A stretch of DNA of 64,000 nt from Bordetella genomosp. 9 (lineage in GTDB: Bacteria > Pseudomonadota > Gammaproteobacteria > Burkholderiales > Burkholderiaceae_B). This document shows, in pieces, positions 1-8,013 of this stretch. Where the stretch lies: the NCBI RefSeq assembly GCF_002119725.1, contig NZ_CP021109.1:3410001-3474000 (forward strand), given 5' to 3'. Below the pieces are notes generated by a model that ran no database searches, was not told where the DNA came from, and saw nothing but the letters and a program-made list of their open reading frames with translations. The first letter of the stretch is position 1; each line of letters opens with the position of its first letter. The position numbers and the translations under genes are program-made.

Positions 1-650
1 GCCGTGACAGAGATATTGCCGCGGCCGCCCAACAGCATCAGCGCGGCTGCGGTGGGGTCGTCCCCGCTGAATATTTGGAAACCGGCTGGCGCCTCGCGCA
101 GCAGAAGCGCTGCGCGGCCGATGTCGCCCGTCGCTTCCTTGATGCCGATGATCCCCGGCACCTCCGCCAGCCGCAGCACGGTCTCGTTTGACATGTCCGC
201 CACCGTGCGCCCGGGCACGTTGTACAGGAGCGTGGGCAGGTCGACGGCTTCGGCGATGCGCCGGAAATGCCGGTACAGGCCCTCTTGCGACGGCTTGTTG
301 TAGTAAGGGACCACGGACAGGCCGGCCTGGGCGCCCACCTCGCGGGCATGCCGCGCCAGATGAATGGCCTCTTCCGTCGAATTGGCGCCCACACCCGCGA
401 TGACCGGTATCCGCCCCGCCGCGTGCTCGACGGCGACCCGTATGAGCTCCGCATGCTCGTCCATGGAAACGGTGGGCGACTCGCCGGTGGTGCCGACCAC
501 GACGAGCGCGTCGGTGCCTTCGGCCACATGCCAGTCGATCAGGCTGCGGTAGGACGCGTAGTCCAGCGTCCCGTCCGGATGCATGGGGGTGACCAGGGCC
601 ACCATGCTGCCCTGAAAAGTAACGCCAGCGGCGGATGCCGAGGATGCCAT
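1..650 (-). CDS. dapA: 4-hydroxy-tetrahydrodipicolinate synthase, partial (C-terminus beyond left edge)
   Basis: Class I aldolase that condenses pyruvate with aspartate semialdehyde in lysine and diaminopimelate synthesis; cytosolic. The gene runs off the left edge, so about 216 of the usual ~290 residues are present. Visible family motifs are TTGES at residues 54-58, YNVPGRT at 143-149 (catalytic Tyr) and the Schiff-base lysine in GIKEATG at about 171. The ATG at 650 is used; a second ATG 15 codons in ([10 protein letters not shown]) is an alternative start. The next gene upstream in the same direction begins at 1384, so dapA has its own leader. Identity is secure; only the end is missing. 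Confidence 0.95.
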   Translation of the reverse strand, partial: MASSASAAGVTFQGSMVALVTPMHPDGTLDYASYRSLIDWHVAEGTDALVVVGTTGESPTVSMDEHAELIRVAVEHAAGRIPVIAGVGANSTEEAIHLARHAREVGAQAGLSVVPYYNKPSQEGLYRHFRRIAEAVDLPTLLYNVPGRTVADMSNETVLRLAEVPGIIGIKEATGDIGRAALLLREAPAGFQIFSGDDPTAAALMLLGGRGNISVT

Positions 651-736
651 ATCGGTTGGGCTCCAGCGCCCGCCGGGATGCCGGCGGGAACGCGAATCTG
701 TAAATCCCGCGAGTTTACCGGATAGCGCGGGAAAAC

Positions 737-1384
737 CTATAGGAACCAGCCCACAATGGTGCTTCCGAGGGCAAAAATGGGCCGCAGGAAGACCCACAGC
801 GCGCCGCTGAACAGGAGCAGCAGCACGATCAGCATGCCGTAGGGCTCGATGCGCGAGTATTGCGCGGCCATCCGGTAGGGCAGCAGGCTGTACAGCATGC
901 GCCCCCCGTCCAGCGGCAGCAGAGGCAGGAGATTCAGGGCCATCAGCACCAGATTGATCTGCACGCCCGCCGCGGCCATGTCGAACCAGAAGCCGTCCGC
1001 CCCGCCGCTCTGGTAAATCAGCTTCAGCACGATGCCCCACAGGATCGCCATGACCAGGTTCGAGCCGGGGCCGGCCGCCGCCACCCACAACATATCCTGC
1101 TTGGGCCGCCGCAGCCTGCTGAAATCGACCGGAACCGGCTTGGCCCAGCCGAACAGGATGCCGGGGCTGCCGAGCAGCTTGGATGCCAGCAGAATGACCA
1201 GCGGCACCAGCAGCGTACCCACCGGGTCGATATGGCTGACCGGGTTCAGGCTGACCCGCCCCATCTGGTAGGCAGTGGGATCGCCGAACATGCGCGCGAC
1301 GTAGCCATGCGCGGCCTCGTGCAGCGTGATGGCGAATATGACGGGGATCGCGTAGAGCGCGATCGACTGGATGATGTCGTCCAT
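737..1384 (-). CDS. site-2 protease family (M50) zinc metalloprotease
   Basis: Integral membrane zinc protease of the short site-2 protease group, 215 residues, expected to cleave within the membrane. The HExxH zinc site (HEAAH) lies at residues 22-26 inside the first membrane segment, and the second signature, [12 protein letters not shown], lies at about residues 150-165, giving the third metal ligand (Asp). About five hydrophobic segments can be drawn. It sits between dapA and yciO, three bases from the end of yciO, so the yciO-protease pair is probably co-transcribed. The natural substrate cannot be inferred. Confidence 0.9.
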   Translation of the reverse strand: MDDIIQSIALYAIPVIFAITLHEAAHGYVARMFGDPTAYQMGRVSLNPVSHIDPVGTLLVPLVILLASKLLGSPGILFGWAKPVPVDFSRLRRPKQDMLWVAAAGPGSNLVMAILWGIVLKLIYQSGGADGFWFDMAAAGVQINLVLMALNLLPLLPLDGGRMLYSLLPYRMAAQYSRIEPYGMLIVLLLLFSGALWVFLRPIFALGSTIVGWFL

Positions 1385-1387
1385 GAA

Positions 1388-2014
1388 TCAGGCGATTCCA
1401 AGCTGGGAAGGATCGCCACGCCCGACCCGGATAACCTGCGCTTCGTCGCCGGTCAGGTCGATGACGGTGGTGGGCTCCTTGGGACAGGCGCCGCTATCGA
1501 TCACCGCTGCCAGCTCGTGCTCGTAGCGTTCCCGGATTTCCTCGGCGTCGTTCAAGGCATCGCTTTCTCCGGCCGGAATCAGCGTGGTCGAAAGCAGCGG
1601 CTCACCGAACTGCTCGAGCAGCCCCAGCGTGACAGGATGGTCCGGCACGCGCAGCCCGATCGTCTTGCGGGAAGGATGGGACACGCGGCGCGGGACCTCT
1701 CGGGTCGCTTCCAGGATGAAGGTAAAGGGCCCCGGCGTCGCCGCTTTCAACATGCGGTATTGGCGATTGTCCACCCGCGCAAAGTGGCCGAGCTCGGCCA
1801 GATCGCGGCAGATCAGCGTCAGGTGATGCCGGTCGTTCAGCCCGCGCAGGCGGCGCAGCTTGTCGGACGCTGCCTTGTCGTCCAGACGCGCAATGACGGC
1901 GTAGCTGGAATCGGTGGGCACCGCAGCCAGACCGCCGTCGCGGAGCAACTGCGCGGCCTGCTTCAGAAGCCGGGGTTGCGGATTTGCGGGATGTACGGTG
2001 AAAAATTGCGCCAT
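1388..2014 (-). CDS. yciO: YciO family protein (Sua5/YrdC domain)
   Basis: 208 residues, nearly the length of E. coli YciO (206) and collinear with it: [13 protein letters not shown] at the start, PTDSSYA nucleotide-binding segment, CRDLSEL-like [27 protein letters not shown], and the C-terminal TTVIDLT motif. The YrdC fold binds ATP and threonine/bicarbonate in threonylcarbamoyl-adenylate synthesis; the exact role of the YciO branch is less certain than that of Sua5/TsaC. It is immediately upstream (3 bases) of the membrane protease gene and divergent from ypfJ. Confidence 0.92.
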   Translation of the reverse strand: MAQFFTVHPANPQPRLLKQAAQLLRDGGLAAVPTDSSYAVIARLDDKAASDKLRRLRGLNDRHHLTLICRDLAELGHFARVDNRQYRMLKAATPGPFTFILEATREVPRRVSHPSRKTIGLRVPDHPVTLGLLEQFGEPLLSTTLIPAGESDALNDAEEIRERYEHELAAVIDSGACPKEPTTVIDLTGDEAQVIRVGRGDPSQLGIA

Positions 2015-2075
2015 GCGGCTATCCTAACATCTTGCAAGAATGCATCAGCCGCCCCGCGGCGGGAAGGAGAATCTC

Positions 2076-2924
2076 ATGCGCATGGACGATTCGCGTGAAA
2101 GCGAAAATGTGGAAGACCGCCGTGGCGGAGGTGGCTTGCGGGTAGGCGGCGGCGGCCTGAGCATCGGCGCCATCATCCTCGCCCTGGTCGCCATGTATTT
2201 CGGGGTCGACCCGCGCGTGGTGCTGCAGTTGATGCAGGAGCCGGCGCAGACCCAGCAGACCGCCGCGCCGCCCCCCGCCAACGATCCGGAGGCGCGGTTC
2301 GTCGCCAAGGTGCTGGGCGAGACCGAGGACACCTGGCGGACCATATTCCAGCAGCACGCCAACCGCGCCTACGTTCCGCCCAAACTGGTGCTGTACACCG
2401 GCGCGACGCCCACCGCCTGCGGCACCGGGCGCGCAGCGATGGGGCCCTTCTACTGCCCCGCGGACAGCAAGGTCTATCTGGATCTGGGCTTCTTCGAGGA
2501 AATGCGGCGCCGTTTCCAGGCCCCCGGAGATTTCGCACAAGCCTATGTCATCGCGCATGAAGTCGGCCACCACGTCCAGCACCTGCTCGGCGTGTCCGAT
2601 CGCGTGTCCGCCTTGCAGCGCGAAGAACCGCGCCAGGCCAACGCGCTGTCCGTCCGCCTGGAATTGCAGGCGGACTGTTTTGCCGGGCTGTGGGCCAAGC
2701 ACGCCGATAGCGCCCGCCACATTCTGGAAGCCGGCGACGTGGAAGAAGCGCTGAATGCCGCCAGCGCCATCGGCGACGACCGTTTGCAGAAGCAGAGCCA
2801 GGGCTATGTGGTGCCGGACGCCTTCACGCACGGCACGTCGGCGCAGCGCGTGCGGTGGTTCAAGCGCGGCCTTCAGGGCGGCGACCCGCGGCAGTGCGAT
2901 ACCTTCAGCGCGACGAATCTCTGA
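2076..2924 (+). CDS. ypfJ: YpfJ-type neutral zinc metallopeptidase
   Basis: Membrane-anchored predicted zinc peptidase of 282 residues. The start at 2076 is preferred over an in-frame ATG at 2040 because GGAAGGAG precedes it at 2062-2069 and because MRMDDSRESENVEDRR aligns with the E. coli YpfJ N-terminus. Next comes a glycine-rich stretch and one membrane segment (about residues 28-45). The zinc motif HEVGHH is at 161-166 and the conserved ELQADCFAGLWA at about 195-206 is typical of this family. Divergent from yciO with about 60 bases between starts. Function in the cell is not known. Confidence 0.93.
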   Translation: MRMDDSRESENVEDRRGGGGLRVGGGGLSIGAIILALVAMYFGVDPRVVLQLMQEPAQTQQTAAPPPANDPEARFVAKVLGETEDTWRTIFQQHANRAYVPPKLVLYTGATPTACGTGRAAMGPFYCPADSKVYLDLGFFEEMRRRFQAPGDFAQAYVIAHEVGHHVQHLLGVSDRVSALQREEPRQANALSVRLELQADCFAGLWAKHADSARHILEAGDVEEALNAASAIGDDRLQKQSQGYVVPDAFTHGTSAQRVRWFKRGLQGGDPRQCDTFSATNL

Positions 2925-2950
2925 CCCGCGCCGCACCTTCCACGACGGCC

Positions 2951-3445
2951 CTACAAAAGCTGGAACCCCGACCCGCCGCGATAGGCCAGGAAGGCGCGCA
3001 CTGTGCCCAGCACGTGCGGCATCATGGGCGGCAGGTCGCCGGCGGGGTCGATCCAGCGCAGCGCCGGCGCCTCGCCCGGATTGCCTTGCGGATGGCCGTC
3101 GAAGTCGCGGGTGTGCAGCAGCAGCGCCTGGTAGTGGCAGATGTCGCCGTTGGGCAACGTCACGGTCTCGACGGCAGGGTCCGAGGCATGGCCGAACGGA
3201 TGCAGCGTATGCACGATCAGCCCCGTCTCCTCCAGGACCTCGCGCCGGGCAGCTTGCAGCGCCGACTCGCCGACCTCGATATGGCCGCCGGGCAACCCCC
3301 ACATCCCCGTGAAATCGGCCCGGGCATGCATAAGGATCGCGCCATCCGGCCGTTCCACCACCACGCGCACACAAGGACATAGCAAGGGACCTGGGCCGGC
3401 CAGCGCGCGCAGGCGTCCCAAAGAGGACCGCGCGAAATCCGTCAT
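2951..3445 (-). CDS. NUDIX hydrolase
   Basis: 164-residue hydrolase of nucleoside diphosphate-linked compounds. The full Nudix box runs from Gly54 to Leu76 (G-x5-E-x7-RE-V-LEE-T-GL), with all metal-binding glutamates present. The start at 3445 is set by a four-base ATGA overlap with the stop of the upstream small gene, which implies translational coupling. The N-terminal VRVVVERPDGAILMHAR strand and the WGLPGG lead-in to the box are standard for the MutT/ADP-ribose type; the substrate cannot be told from the sequence. Converges on ypfJ 26 bases away. Confidence 0.92.
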   Translation of the reverse strand: MTDFARSSLGRLRALAGPGPLLCPCVRVVVERPDGAILMHARADFTGMWGLPGGHIEVGESALQAARREVLEETGLIVHTLHPFGHASDPAVETVTLPNGDICHYQALLLHTRDFDGHPQGNPGEAPALRWIDPAGDLPPMMPHVLGTVRAFLAYRGGSGFQLL

Positions 3446-3717
3446 TGGGAAGCCGGCCGCGCCCCGCACATCGCGTCGACGATTTCCCGGCCGTGCGCAA
3501 CGGCCGCGTGCACGGCCTCGGCGGGACTGTAGACAAAGCCGCCATCCATGAATCGGGGAATGGGATATTCATCGCCATCCTCCGGTTGCAGCGAAGCCGG
3601 AGCCACCCGAACCACCGCGCGGAAGATCGGCGTCCCCCCTTCCGGGGGCTGGGGCACGTCGCGCGCCACCATGGCAGTCAACCGGTAACCCTTGTAGATG
3701 TCGTTGTTTCGATGCAC
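3442..3717 (-). CDS. small conserved hypothetical protein, coupled to the Nudix gene
   Basis: 91 residues, soluble, no signal peptide or membrane segment. A GTG start at 3717 is chosen because a purine-rich AAGGGGGAAG lies about seven bases upstream; an ATG at 3774 has no such site. It opens HRNNDIYKGYRLTA, a YKGYR element that also appears, in varied form, in the small proteins at 6687-6938 and 24022-24270, so these may share a fold. The middle holds a P-P-E-G-G turn and a D-G-G-F-V-Y-S segment. Its last four bases overlap the Nudix start. Not assigned a function. Confidence 0.7.
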   Translation of the reverse strand: MHRNNDIYKGYRLTAMVARDVPQPPEGGTPIFRAVVRVAPASLQPEDGDEYPIPRFMDGGFVYSPAEAVHAAVAHGREIVDAMCGARPASQ

Positions 3718-3923
3718 GCGTGCTTCCCCCTTTCCGAGAATGAGCGGTCGATGGCGAGCATAGCCGCCGGTCATGACAAGACGCGGAATATTTTGTAACC
3801 AGCGGATGGTGCAAAGTTAACCCGGGTTTTCCCGCTGGGACGCTAGCCAGGTACAGGGTTTGCTCGATCGTGGATCCCATACCACGCTGCCGTATCGCCA
3901 GCGGCCGCAGACGGAGACCGATC

Positions 3924-4160
3924 ATGCTGACCCAGGAACAACTTCGATTGCTGAAACAGATTCACGCAGGGGACCAGGGCGTCGATGACACCCAGGCGCA
4001 AACCTTATTGGAGCGCGGCTTGATCGCGCGGCAGGGCCAGCGCTTCGGCGTCACGCCGCAGGGCGAGAAGGCGCTGGGGGTGCGCGAAGGCTTCGGCGAC
4101 GCGATCGTGGACGCCGTGCTGCCCGGAGAAGGCGCCCACCAGGCGGAAGAGAAACATTGA
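3924..4160 (+). CDS. small hypothetical protein (winged-helix-like)
   Basis: 78 residues. Start at 3924 is preferred over an in-frame ATG at 3870 because GGAGACC precedes it and the longer N-terminus is low-complexity Arg-rich. The pattern MLTQEQLRLLKQIHAG, then LLERGLIARQGQRFGVTPQGEKAL, resembles the helix-turn-wing of small winged-helix proteins, but no DNA-binding role is shown. The C-terminus is acidic and charged. Stands alone between divergent and convergent neighbours. Confidence 0.6.
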   Translation: MLTQEQLRLLKQIHAGDQGVDDTQAQTLLERGLIARQGQRFGVTPQGEKALGVREGFGDAIVDAVLPGEGAHQAEEKH

Positions 4161-4212
4161 AGGCGGACGCGGAAGGCCGCTGTTCCGGCGGCCTCAGGCA
4201 GCGCCAGGACGT

Positions 4213-4461
4213 TCAGGATTTCAGGGCGGCCGCGATCGCATCGCGCATGGCTTCGAAGCCGGCCACGTATTGCTGGCTTTCCGAACGGGCCAGCAGGCCC
4301 GCATAATTCTGCTCGAGACGGGTTTCCACGGCCTCGCGCAAGCCGGGCGTTCCCCGGGCGATGTGCAGCATGCAGGTCAACGCGGCGGTCAGGGCGCTGA
4401 TCTGACCGCCCTGGTGTGCGATGGTCTGCGCCACCAGTGCGAGCTTTTCGTCGGTATCCAT
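4213..4461 (-). CDS. small helical hypothetical protein
   Basis: 82 residues, all predicted alpha-helix, cytosolic. The ATG at 4461 is chosen over an upstream in-frame start at 4566 because a consensus AGGAGG lies eight bases ahead of it. Sequence begins MDTDEKLALVAQTIAHQGGQ and holds one cysteine (ALTCMLHIA). No known motif seen. A hairpin at about 4173-4193 (GGCCGC/GCGGCC arms) lies between this gene and the convergent one ending at 4160 and may end both transcripts. Confidence 0.65.
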   Translation of the reverse strand: MDTDEKLALVAQTIAHQGGQISALTAALTCMLHIARGTPGLREAVETRLEQNYAGLLARSESQQYVAGFEAMRDAIAAALKS

Positions 4462-4592
4462 GGCATTTTCCTCCTTGCGGATGGGGTATCGCGTCAACAG
4501 GGCGGGGATGCTAGCACGGGCCGGGCGGCACGCCGGCCCACGTGTATGCAACGCGCAGCCGGCCACACCGGCCTGCCATCACACCGAAGTCT

Positions 4593-5693
4593 ATGAGAAA
4601 GTCCGTCAAGTATGTCGTGATCCCGGTGGTCGTCGTCGCGATCCTCGCGGCGCTCGCCATGCACGTGGCGGCGCGCGTGGTCGTCGCGCGGATCCAGGAT
4701 CTGCTCGGCGACCAGGGCCACGCCGCGCGCATCGACGTGGGGTGGTCGCAGATCGTGCTGGAGAACGTGGAGATCGGCGCGCCGCCGGACTGGCCGGCGC
4801 GGCAGACCTTGCGGGCCGCGCGCGCCACGCTGGAGCCGGACTGGCGCGCCTTGCTGTCCGACCGTATTTCGATACGCCGCGTCGTCATCAGCGATTACTA
4901 CTTGTCGGTGCTGCGCGCGCCCGGCGGCCGCCTGGAGATACTGCCCACCCTGCGGGAACGCGCCCGCCAGCGCGCCGACGAGCAGGCGCAGAAGAATGGC
5001 GGACAGCGCGGCGAGGACAAACCCAAGCGCGAGACTGACGTCGGCCAGCTGGTGCTGGAAAGCGGACGGCTGGACTTTTTCGACGGCCAGGTCGCCAAGA
5101 AACCCTACCGCGTGCCCTTCGAGAACGTCCATGCGGAGATCGGCCCGCTGCACGCGCCGGCGAACAACGCGCAGACGAAGGTAAACATGAAGGGCGAGAT
5201 CGTGGGCAAGAAGCGGCGCGGCACGGCGCAGGTCACGGGCTGGCTCGCCATGCCGAGCCGCGACGCCGACGTCCGTACGACCCTGGCGGGCGCCGATGTG
5301 TCACTGCTCGCCCCTTATCTGCAGCGGCATTCCCCTTCCGTCCTGACAGGCGGCCAGATGGACCTGGACATGACGACGCGCGTGCAGAACCAGCAGTTGG
5401 ACGCCCACGGCAAGGTAAGGCTGCGCGATACGGAGTTCAGCAACAACCTGGGCTCCATTCCGCGCAAGGCCGTGATCGCCGCCCTGGAAAACCGCAAGGG
5501 CGAAGTCACGTTCGATTTCACCCTGCAGGGCAGCCTGAAGGATCCCAAGTTCTCGCTGACGGACGATATGTCGACGCGCATTGTCGGCGGCTTCGCGAAA
5601 GCCATTGGCGTCAGTGTCGAAGGCGTGGCCGAGGGCGTCGGTTCCGCCGTCAAAGGCCTGGGGGGCGCCCTCGGAGAACTGATCGGGAAGTGA
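4593..5693 (+). CDS. AsmA/DUF748-like membrane-anchored protein
   Basis: 366 residues. Begins MRKSVKYVVIPVVVV with one N-terminal membrane anchor (about residues 6-28), followed by a long beta-rich periplasmic body. The segments IDVGWSQIVLENVEIG, ISIRRVVISDYYLSV and LESGRLDFFDGQV are the repeating patterns of AsmA/DUF748 proteins, which in related bacteria bridge the envelope and affect lipid transport. A C-terminal tail rich in Gly/Val (FAKAIGVSVEGVAEGVG) may be amphipathic. Start 4593 is chosen since the extra upstream residues from 4542 are not part of the signal anchor. Monocistronic by position. Confidence 0.75.
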   Translation: MRKSVKYVVIPVVVVAILAALAMHVAARVVVARIQDLLGDQGHAARIDVGWSQIVLENVEIGAPPDWPARQTLRAARATLEPDWRALLSDRISIRRVVISDYYLSVLRAPGGRLEILPTLRERARQRADEQAQKNGGQRGEDKPKRETDVGQLVLESGRLDFFDGQVAKKPYRVPFENVHAEIGPLHAPANNAQTKVNMKGEIVGKKRRGTAQVTGWLAMPSRDADVRTTLAGADVSLLAPYLQRHSPSVLTGGQMDLDMTTRVQNQQLDAHGKVRLRDTEFSNNLGSIPRKAVIAALENRKGEVTFDFTLQGSLKDPKFSLTDDMSTRIVGGFAKAIGVSVEGVAEGVGSAVKGLGGALGELIGK

Positions 5694-5813
5694 AGCGGGG
5701 CAGCCGTCAACTGGGGCCGTCCATATCGCACGACGCGGCCGGCGCGACCGTCACCGCGCTACGGATGGGCACAGGGTTTGCGGGGGAAAGCGCATCATTG
5801 AAGGAATCCGCGC

Positions 5814-6350
5814 ATGACTACCCTACGCAGACACGGCGGCACCTCGACCCGCCCTACTTCGTTCTTCTCCGGCAAACCAGGACGTTCCAAGCCTTCCGGC
5901 AAGCCGCCGCGAAACGGCGCCGGTTTCCGCAGCACTTTCGATCACTTCGCCAGCAAAGTGACACAGTGGACCGGCTCCCCGTTCGCGTTCGGCCTCGCGA
6001 CGGGGGCCGTCCTCGTCTGGCTCATCTGCGGCCCGGTTTTTCATTATTCGGAGACCTGGCAACTGGTCATCAATACCGGCACGACCATCGTCACCTTTTT
6101 GATGGTGTTCCTGATCCAGCAGAGCCAGAACAAGGACAGCCACGCCCTGCATCTGAAGCTCGACGAATTGCTGTGCGCGCTGGAAGATGCGGACAGCAGT
6201 CTGGTGGATATCGAGGATATGGACGAGGAAGAGATCAAGCAGGTCGCCAAGCGCTACCAGGACCTGGCAGAGCGCGCGCGCTCTGCCAGCCAGGAAAAGG
6301 CGCGACGCCGCGGGCCGGAGCGGGCGGCGTCCGGCGAGGACGCGCGCTGA
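5814..6350 (+). CDS. low-affinity iron permease family protein
   Basis: 178 residues. A basic, Ser/Gly-rich N-terminus (1-45) is followed by the conserved FDHFASKVTQWTGSPFAF, two membrane segments (about 62-80 and 88-110), the signature TGTTIVTFLMVFLIQQSQN and KDSHALHLKLDELL, then an acidic tail. This is the bacterial protein family named after yeast Fet4; iron transport by the bacterial members is inferred from that relationship only. Lone gene, 120 bases after the AsmA-like gene. Confidence 0.85.
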   Translation: MTTLRRHGGTSTRPTSFFSGKPGRSKPSGKPPRNGAGFRSTFDHFASKVTQWTGSPFAFGLATGAVLVWLICGPVFHYSETWQLVINTGTTIVTFLMVFLIQQSQNKDSHALHLKLDELLCALEDADSSLVDIEDMDEEEIKQVAKRYQDLAERARSASQEKARRRGPERAASGEDAR

Positions 6351-6386
6351 TGCGCCGGCGCTGCTGCCCCGGCGCCCCCGCTGCGT

Positions 6387-6578
6387 TCATGCAACCCAGC
6401 CCGCATCCGGGGTGGACGGGCGGGGCGTCGGGATGACATTCTCGCCTTCGGCATCCGGCCGCCCGGGAGGGACCGGCGCGCTAGGCGGCGGCGGCTTGCC
6501 CGGACCGGGCGATGAAGGCGGCGGCGGAATATCGGGGTTCTCGGGCAAACCGGGCTGAGTGGGTTCGACAGGTGCCAT
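6387..6578 (-). CDS. proline-rich small hypothetical protein
   Basis: 63 residues, about a third proline, presumably unstructured: MAPVEPTQPG at the start, then a run of P-P-P-P-S-S-P-G blocks and a PTPRPSTPD tail. The start at 6578 is chosen because AGGAGG lies nine bases upstream; an ATG that directly abuts the same AGGAGG would be too close. No signal peptide or cysteine. The strong ribosome binding site is the main argument that it is expressed. Function unknown. Confidence 0.55.
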   Translation of the reverse strand: MAPVEPTQPGLPENPDIPPPPSSPGPGKPPPPSAPVPPGRPDAEGENVIPTPRPSTPDAGWVA

Positions 6579-6686
6579 GCGGGACATCCTCCTGTGCCTC
6601 ACCATGAGGCATCGCCGCTCGTTCGCAAACGCTATGCCGTACGAGGGCATCCTTGCGCAAAGCCCGGTCTGGACGGATTGCGCGAA

Positions 6687-6938
6687 TCACGCGCCATTTC
6701 GTTCGTCGATGTACTTCATGGCTTTCGCGCGTGCCGCCTCGCGCGCGGCCGCGCCATCCAGGTAGACATATTGGGAACGTTTGCAAACGAACGTCGCGGT
6801 ACCGGGCCGTCCGTCCACGCCCAAGGGCGCCACGGCGATCGTCGTCAGATAAACGCCGGTATCCGACTCCGCCTGCACTTGTGCGATCTCGATGGAGACG
6901 GCGTGACCACGGTATTCAAAAGCATCGGTGTCTGGCAT
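6687..6938 (-). CDS. small conserved hypothetical protein
   Basis: 83 residues, soluble. Begins MPDTDAFEYRGHAVSIEI; the YRGHAV element resembles the YKGYRL of the protein ending at 3442, suggesting a shared small alpha/beta fold. One cysteine (TFVCKRSQYVYLDG). C-terminal helix AREAARAKAMKYIDERNG. The start at 6938 follows only a weak GCCGGG purine site; a longer in-frame start at 6968 exists. No function can be assigned. Confidence 0.65.
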   Translation of the reverse strand: MPDTDAFEYRGHAVSIEIAQVQAESDTGVYLTTIAVAPLGVDGRPGTATFVCKRSQYVYLDGAAAREAARAKAMKYIDERNGA

Positions 6939-7093
6939 GGCCCGGCGATGGATACAAGGTGCGGACAAACGTGGACATGGCGCGGCCGGACAGGCCGGGC
7001 CCGAAGATCCGCGCCCCAGCTCGCAAGCCGGCGCCCATCATAAAAGCTGCCCGGATATAGGACAATCTGGTGTCCCATCCGTCCGGAACCGCC

Positions 7094-7966
7094 ATGTCGC
7101 CGCGCGACCTTCTCCTTGCATTCGTCGTCATTCTCGTCTGGGGTGTGAATTTCGTCGTCATCAAGATCGGGTTGCATGGCATACCGCCCATGCTGCTCGG
7201 TGCGCTGCGCTTTATGCTTGCCGCCGTGCCGGCGGTGTTTTTCGTGAAGCGTCCGGCCATCGCGACGCGCTGGCTTATCGCCTACGGCGCCACCATCTCA
7301 TTGGGCCAGTTCGCCTTCCTGTTCTACGCGATGGCCGTCGGCATGCCGGCCGGGCTGGCCTCCGTCGTGCTGCAAGCGCAAGCCTTTTTCACGGTGGGAC
7401 TCAGCGCGCTGTTTTTGCACGAACGCTTTCGCGCTCACAACGCCGCGGGACTGATCGTGGCCGCTTGCGGACTCGCGCTGATCGGCGAACAAGGCGGCGA
7501 CGCCATGACGCTGGCGGGTTTTTGCCTGACGCTGTGCGCTGCGCTGATGTGGGCCCTGGGCAATATCGTCACCAAAAAGGCGGGCAAGGCCGACATGCTC
7601 GGCCTGGTGGTCTGGGGCAGCCTGGTTCCGCCGCTCCCCTTTTTGGCCTTCTCCTGGTTTTTCGAGGGACCGGACCGCATTCATGCGGCCTTCACGTCCA
7701 TCGGCGCCTCGTCCGTCTTCGCGGTGTTGTACCTGTCGTTCGGCGCAACACTGGTGGGCTATGGCCTGTGGGCCAGGCTGATGTCGCGTTATCCCGCCGC
7801 GCAGGTTGCGCCCTTCTCTTTATTGGTTCCCGTTCTTGGCCTGGCATCGGCGGCCCTGCTGCTCGATGAAGTGCTGACGCTGCCGCAGATTACGGGCGCC
7901 GCGCTGGTCATGGCGGGGCTGTTGATCAATGCCTTCGGCGCGCGATGGCGCACGAAGGCGGCCTGA
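7094..7966 (+). CDS. eamA: EamA family O-acetylserine/cysteine-type exporter
   Basis: 290-residue drug/metabolite transporter with ten membrane segments in two EamA repeats. It is collinear with E. coli EamA (YdeD): MSPRDLLLAF, VWGVNFVVIKIGL, AGLASVVLQAQAFFT, and the C-terminal LLVPVLGLASAALLLDE. That match favours the ATG at 7094 over a GTG at 7070. The E. coli protein exports cysteine-pathway metabolites; the same role here is inferred from similarity. Converges with the effector-like gene; a 10-bp GC hairpin separates them. Confidence 0.88.
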   Translation: MSPRDLLLAFVVILVWGVNFVVIKIGLHGIPPMLLGALRFMLAAVPAVFFVKRPAIATRWLIAYGATISLGQFAFLFYAMAVGMPAGLASVVLQAQAFFTVGLSALFLHERFRAHNAAGLIVAACGLALIGEQGGDAMTLAGFCLTLCAALMWALGNIVTKKAGKADMLGLVVWGSLVPPLPFLAFSWFFEGPDRIHAAFTSIGASSVFAVLYLSFGATLVGYGLWARLMSRYPAAQVAPFSLLVPVLGLASAALLLDEVLTLPQITGAALVMAGLLINAFGARWRTKAA

Positions 7967-7978
7967 CTACGAAGCCGG

Positions 7979-8003
7979 GCGCCGCCCGTTCGCCGGGCGG
8001 CGC
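7979..8003. terminator. GC-rich hairpin between convergent genes
   Basis: A perfect 10-bp stem (GCGCCGCCCG with CGGGCGGCGC) around a five-base TTCGC loop lies just after the eamA stop. There is no U-run on either strand, so it is only a likely, not a canonical, terminator. Confidence 0.4.
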
Positions 8004-8013
8004 TTCCTGGCGC

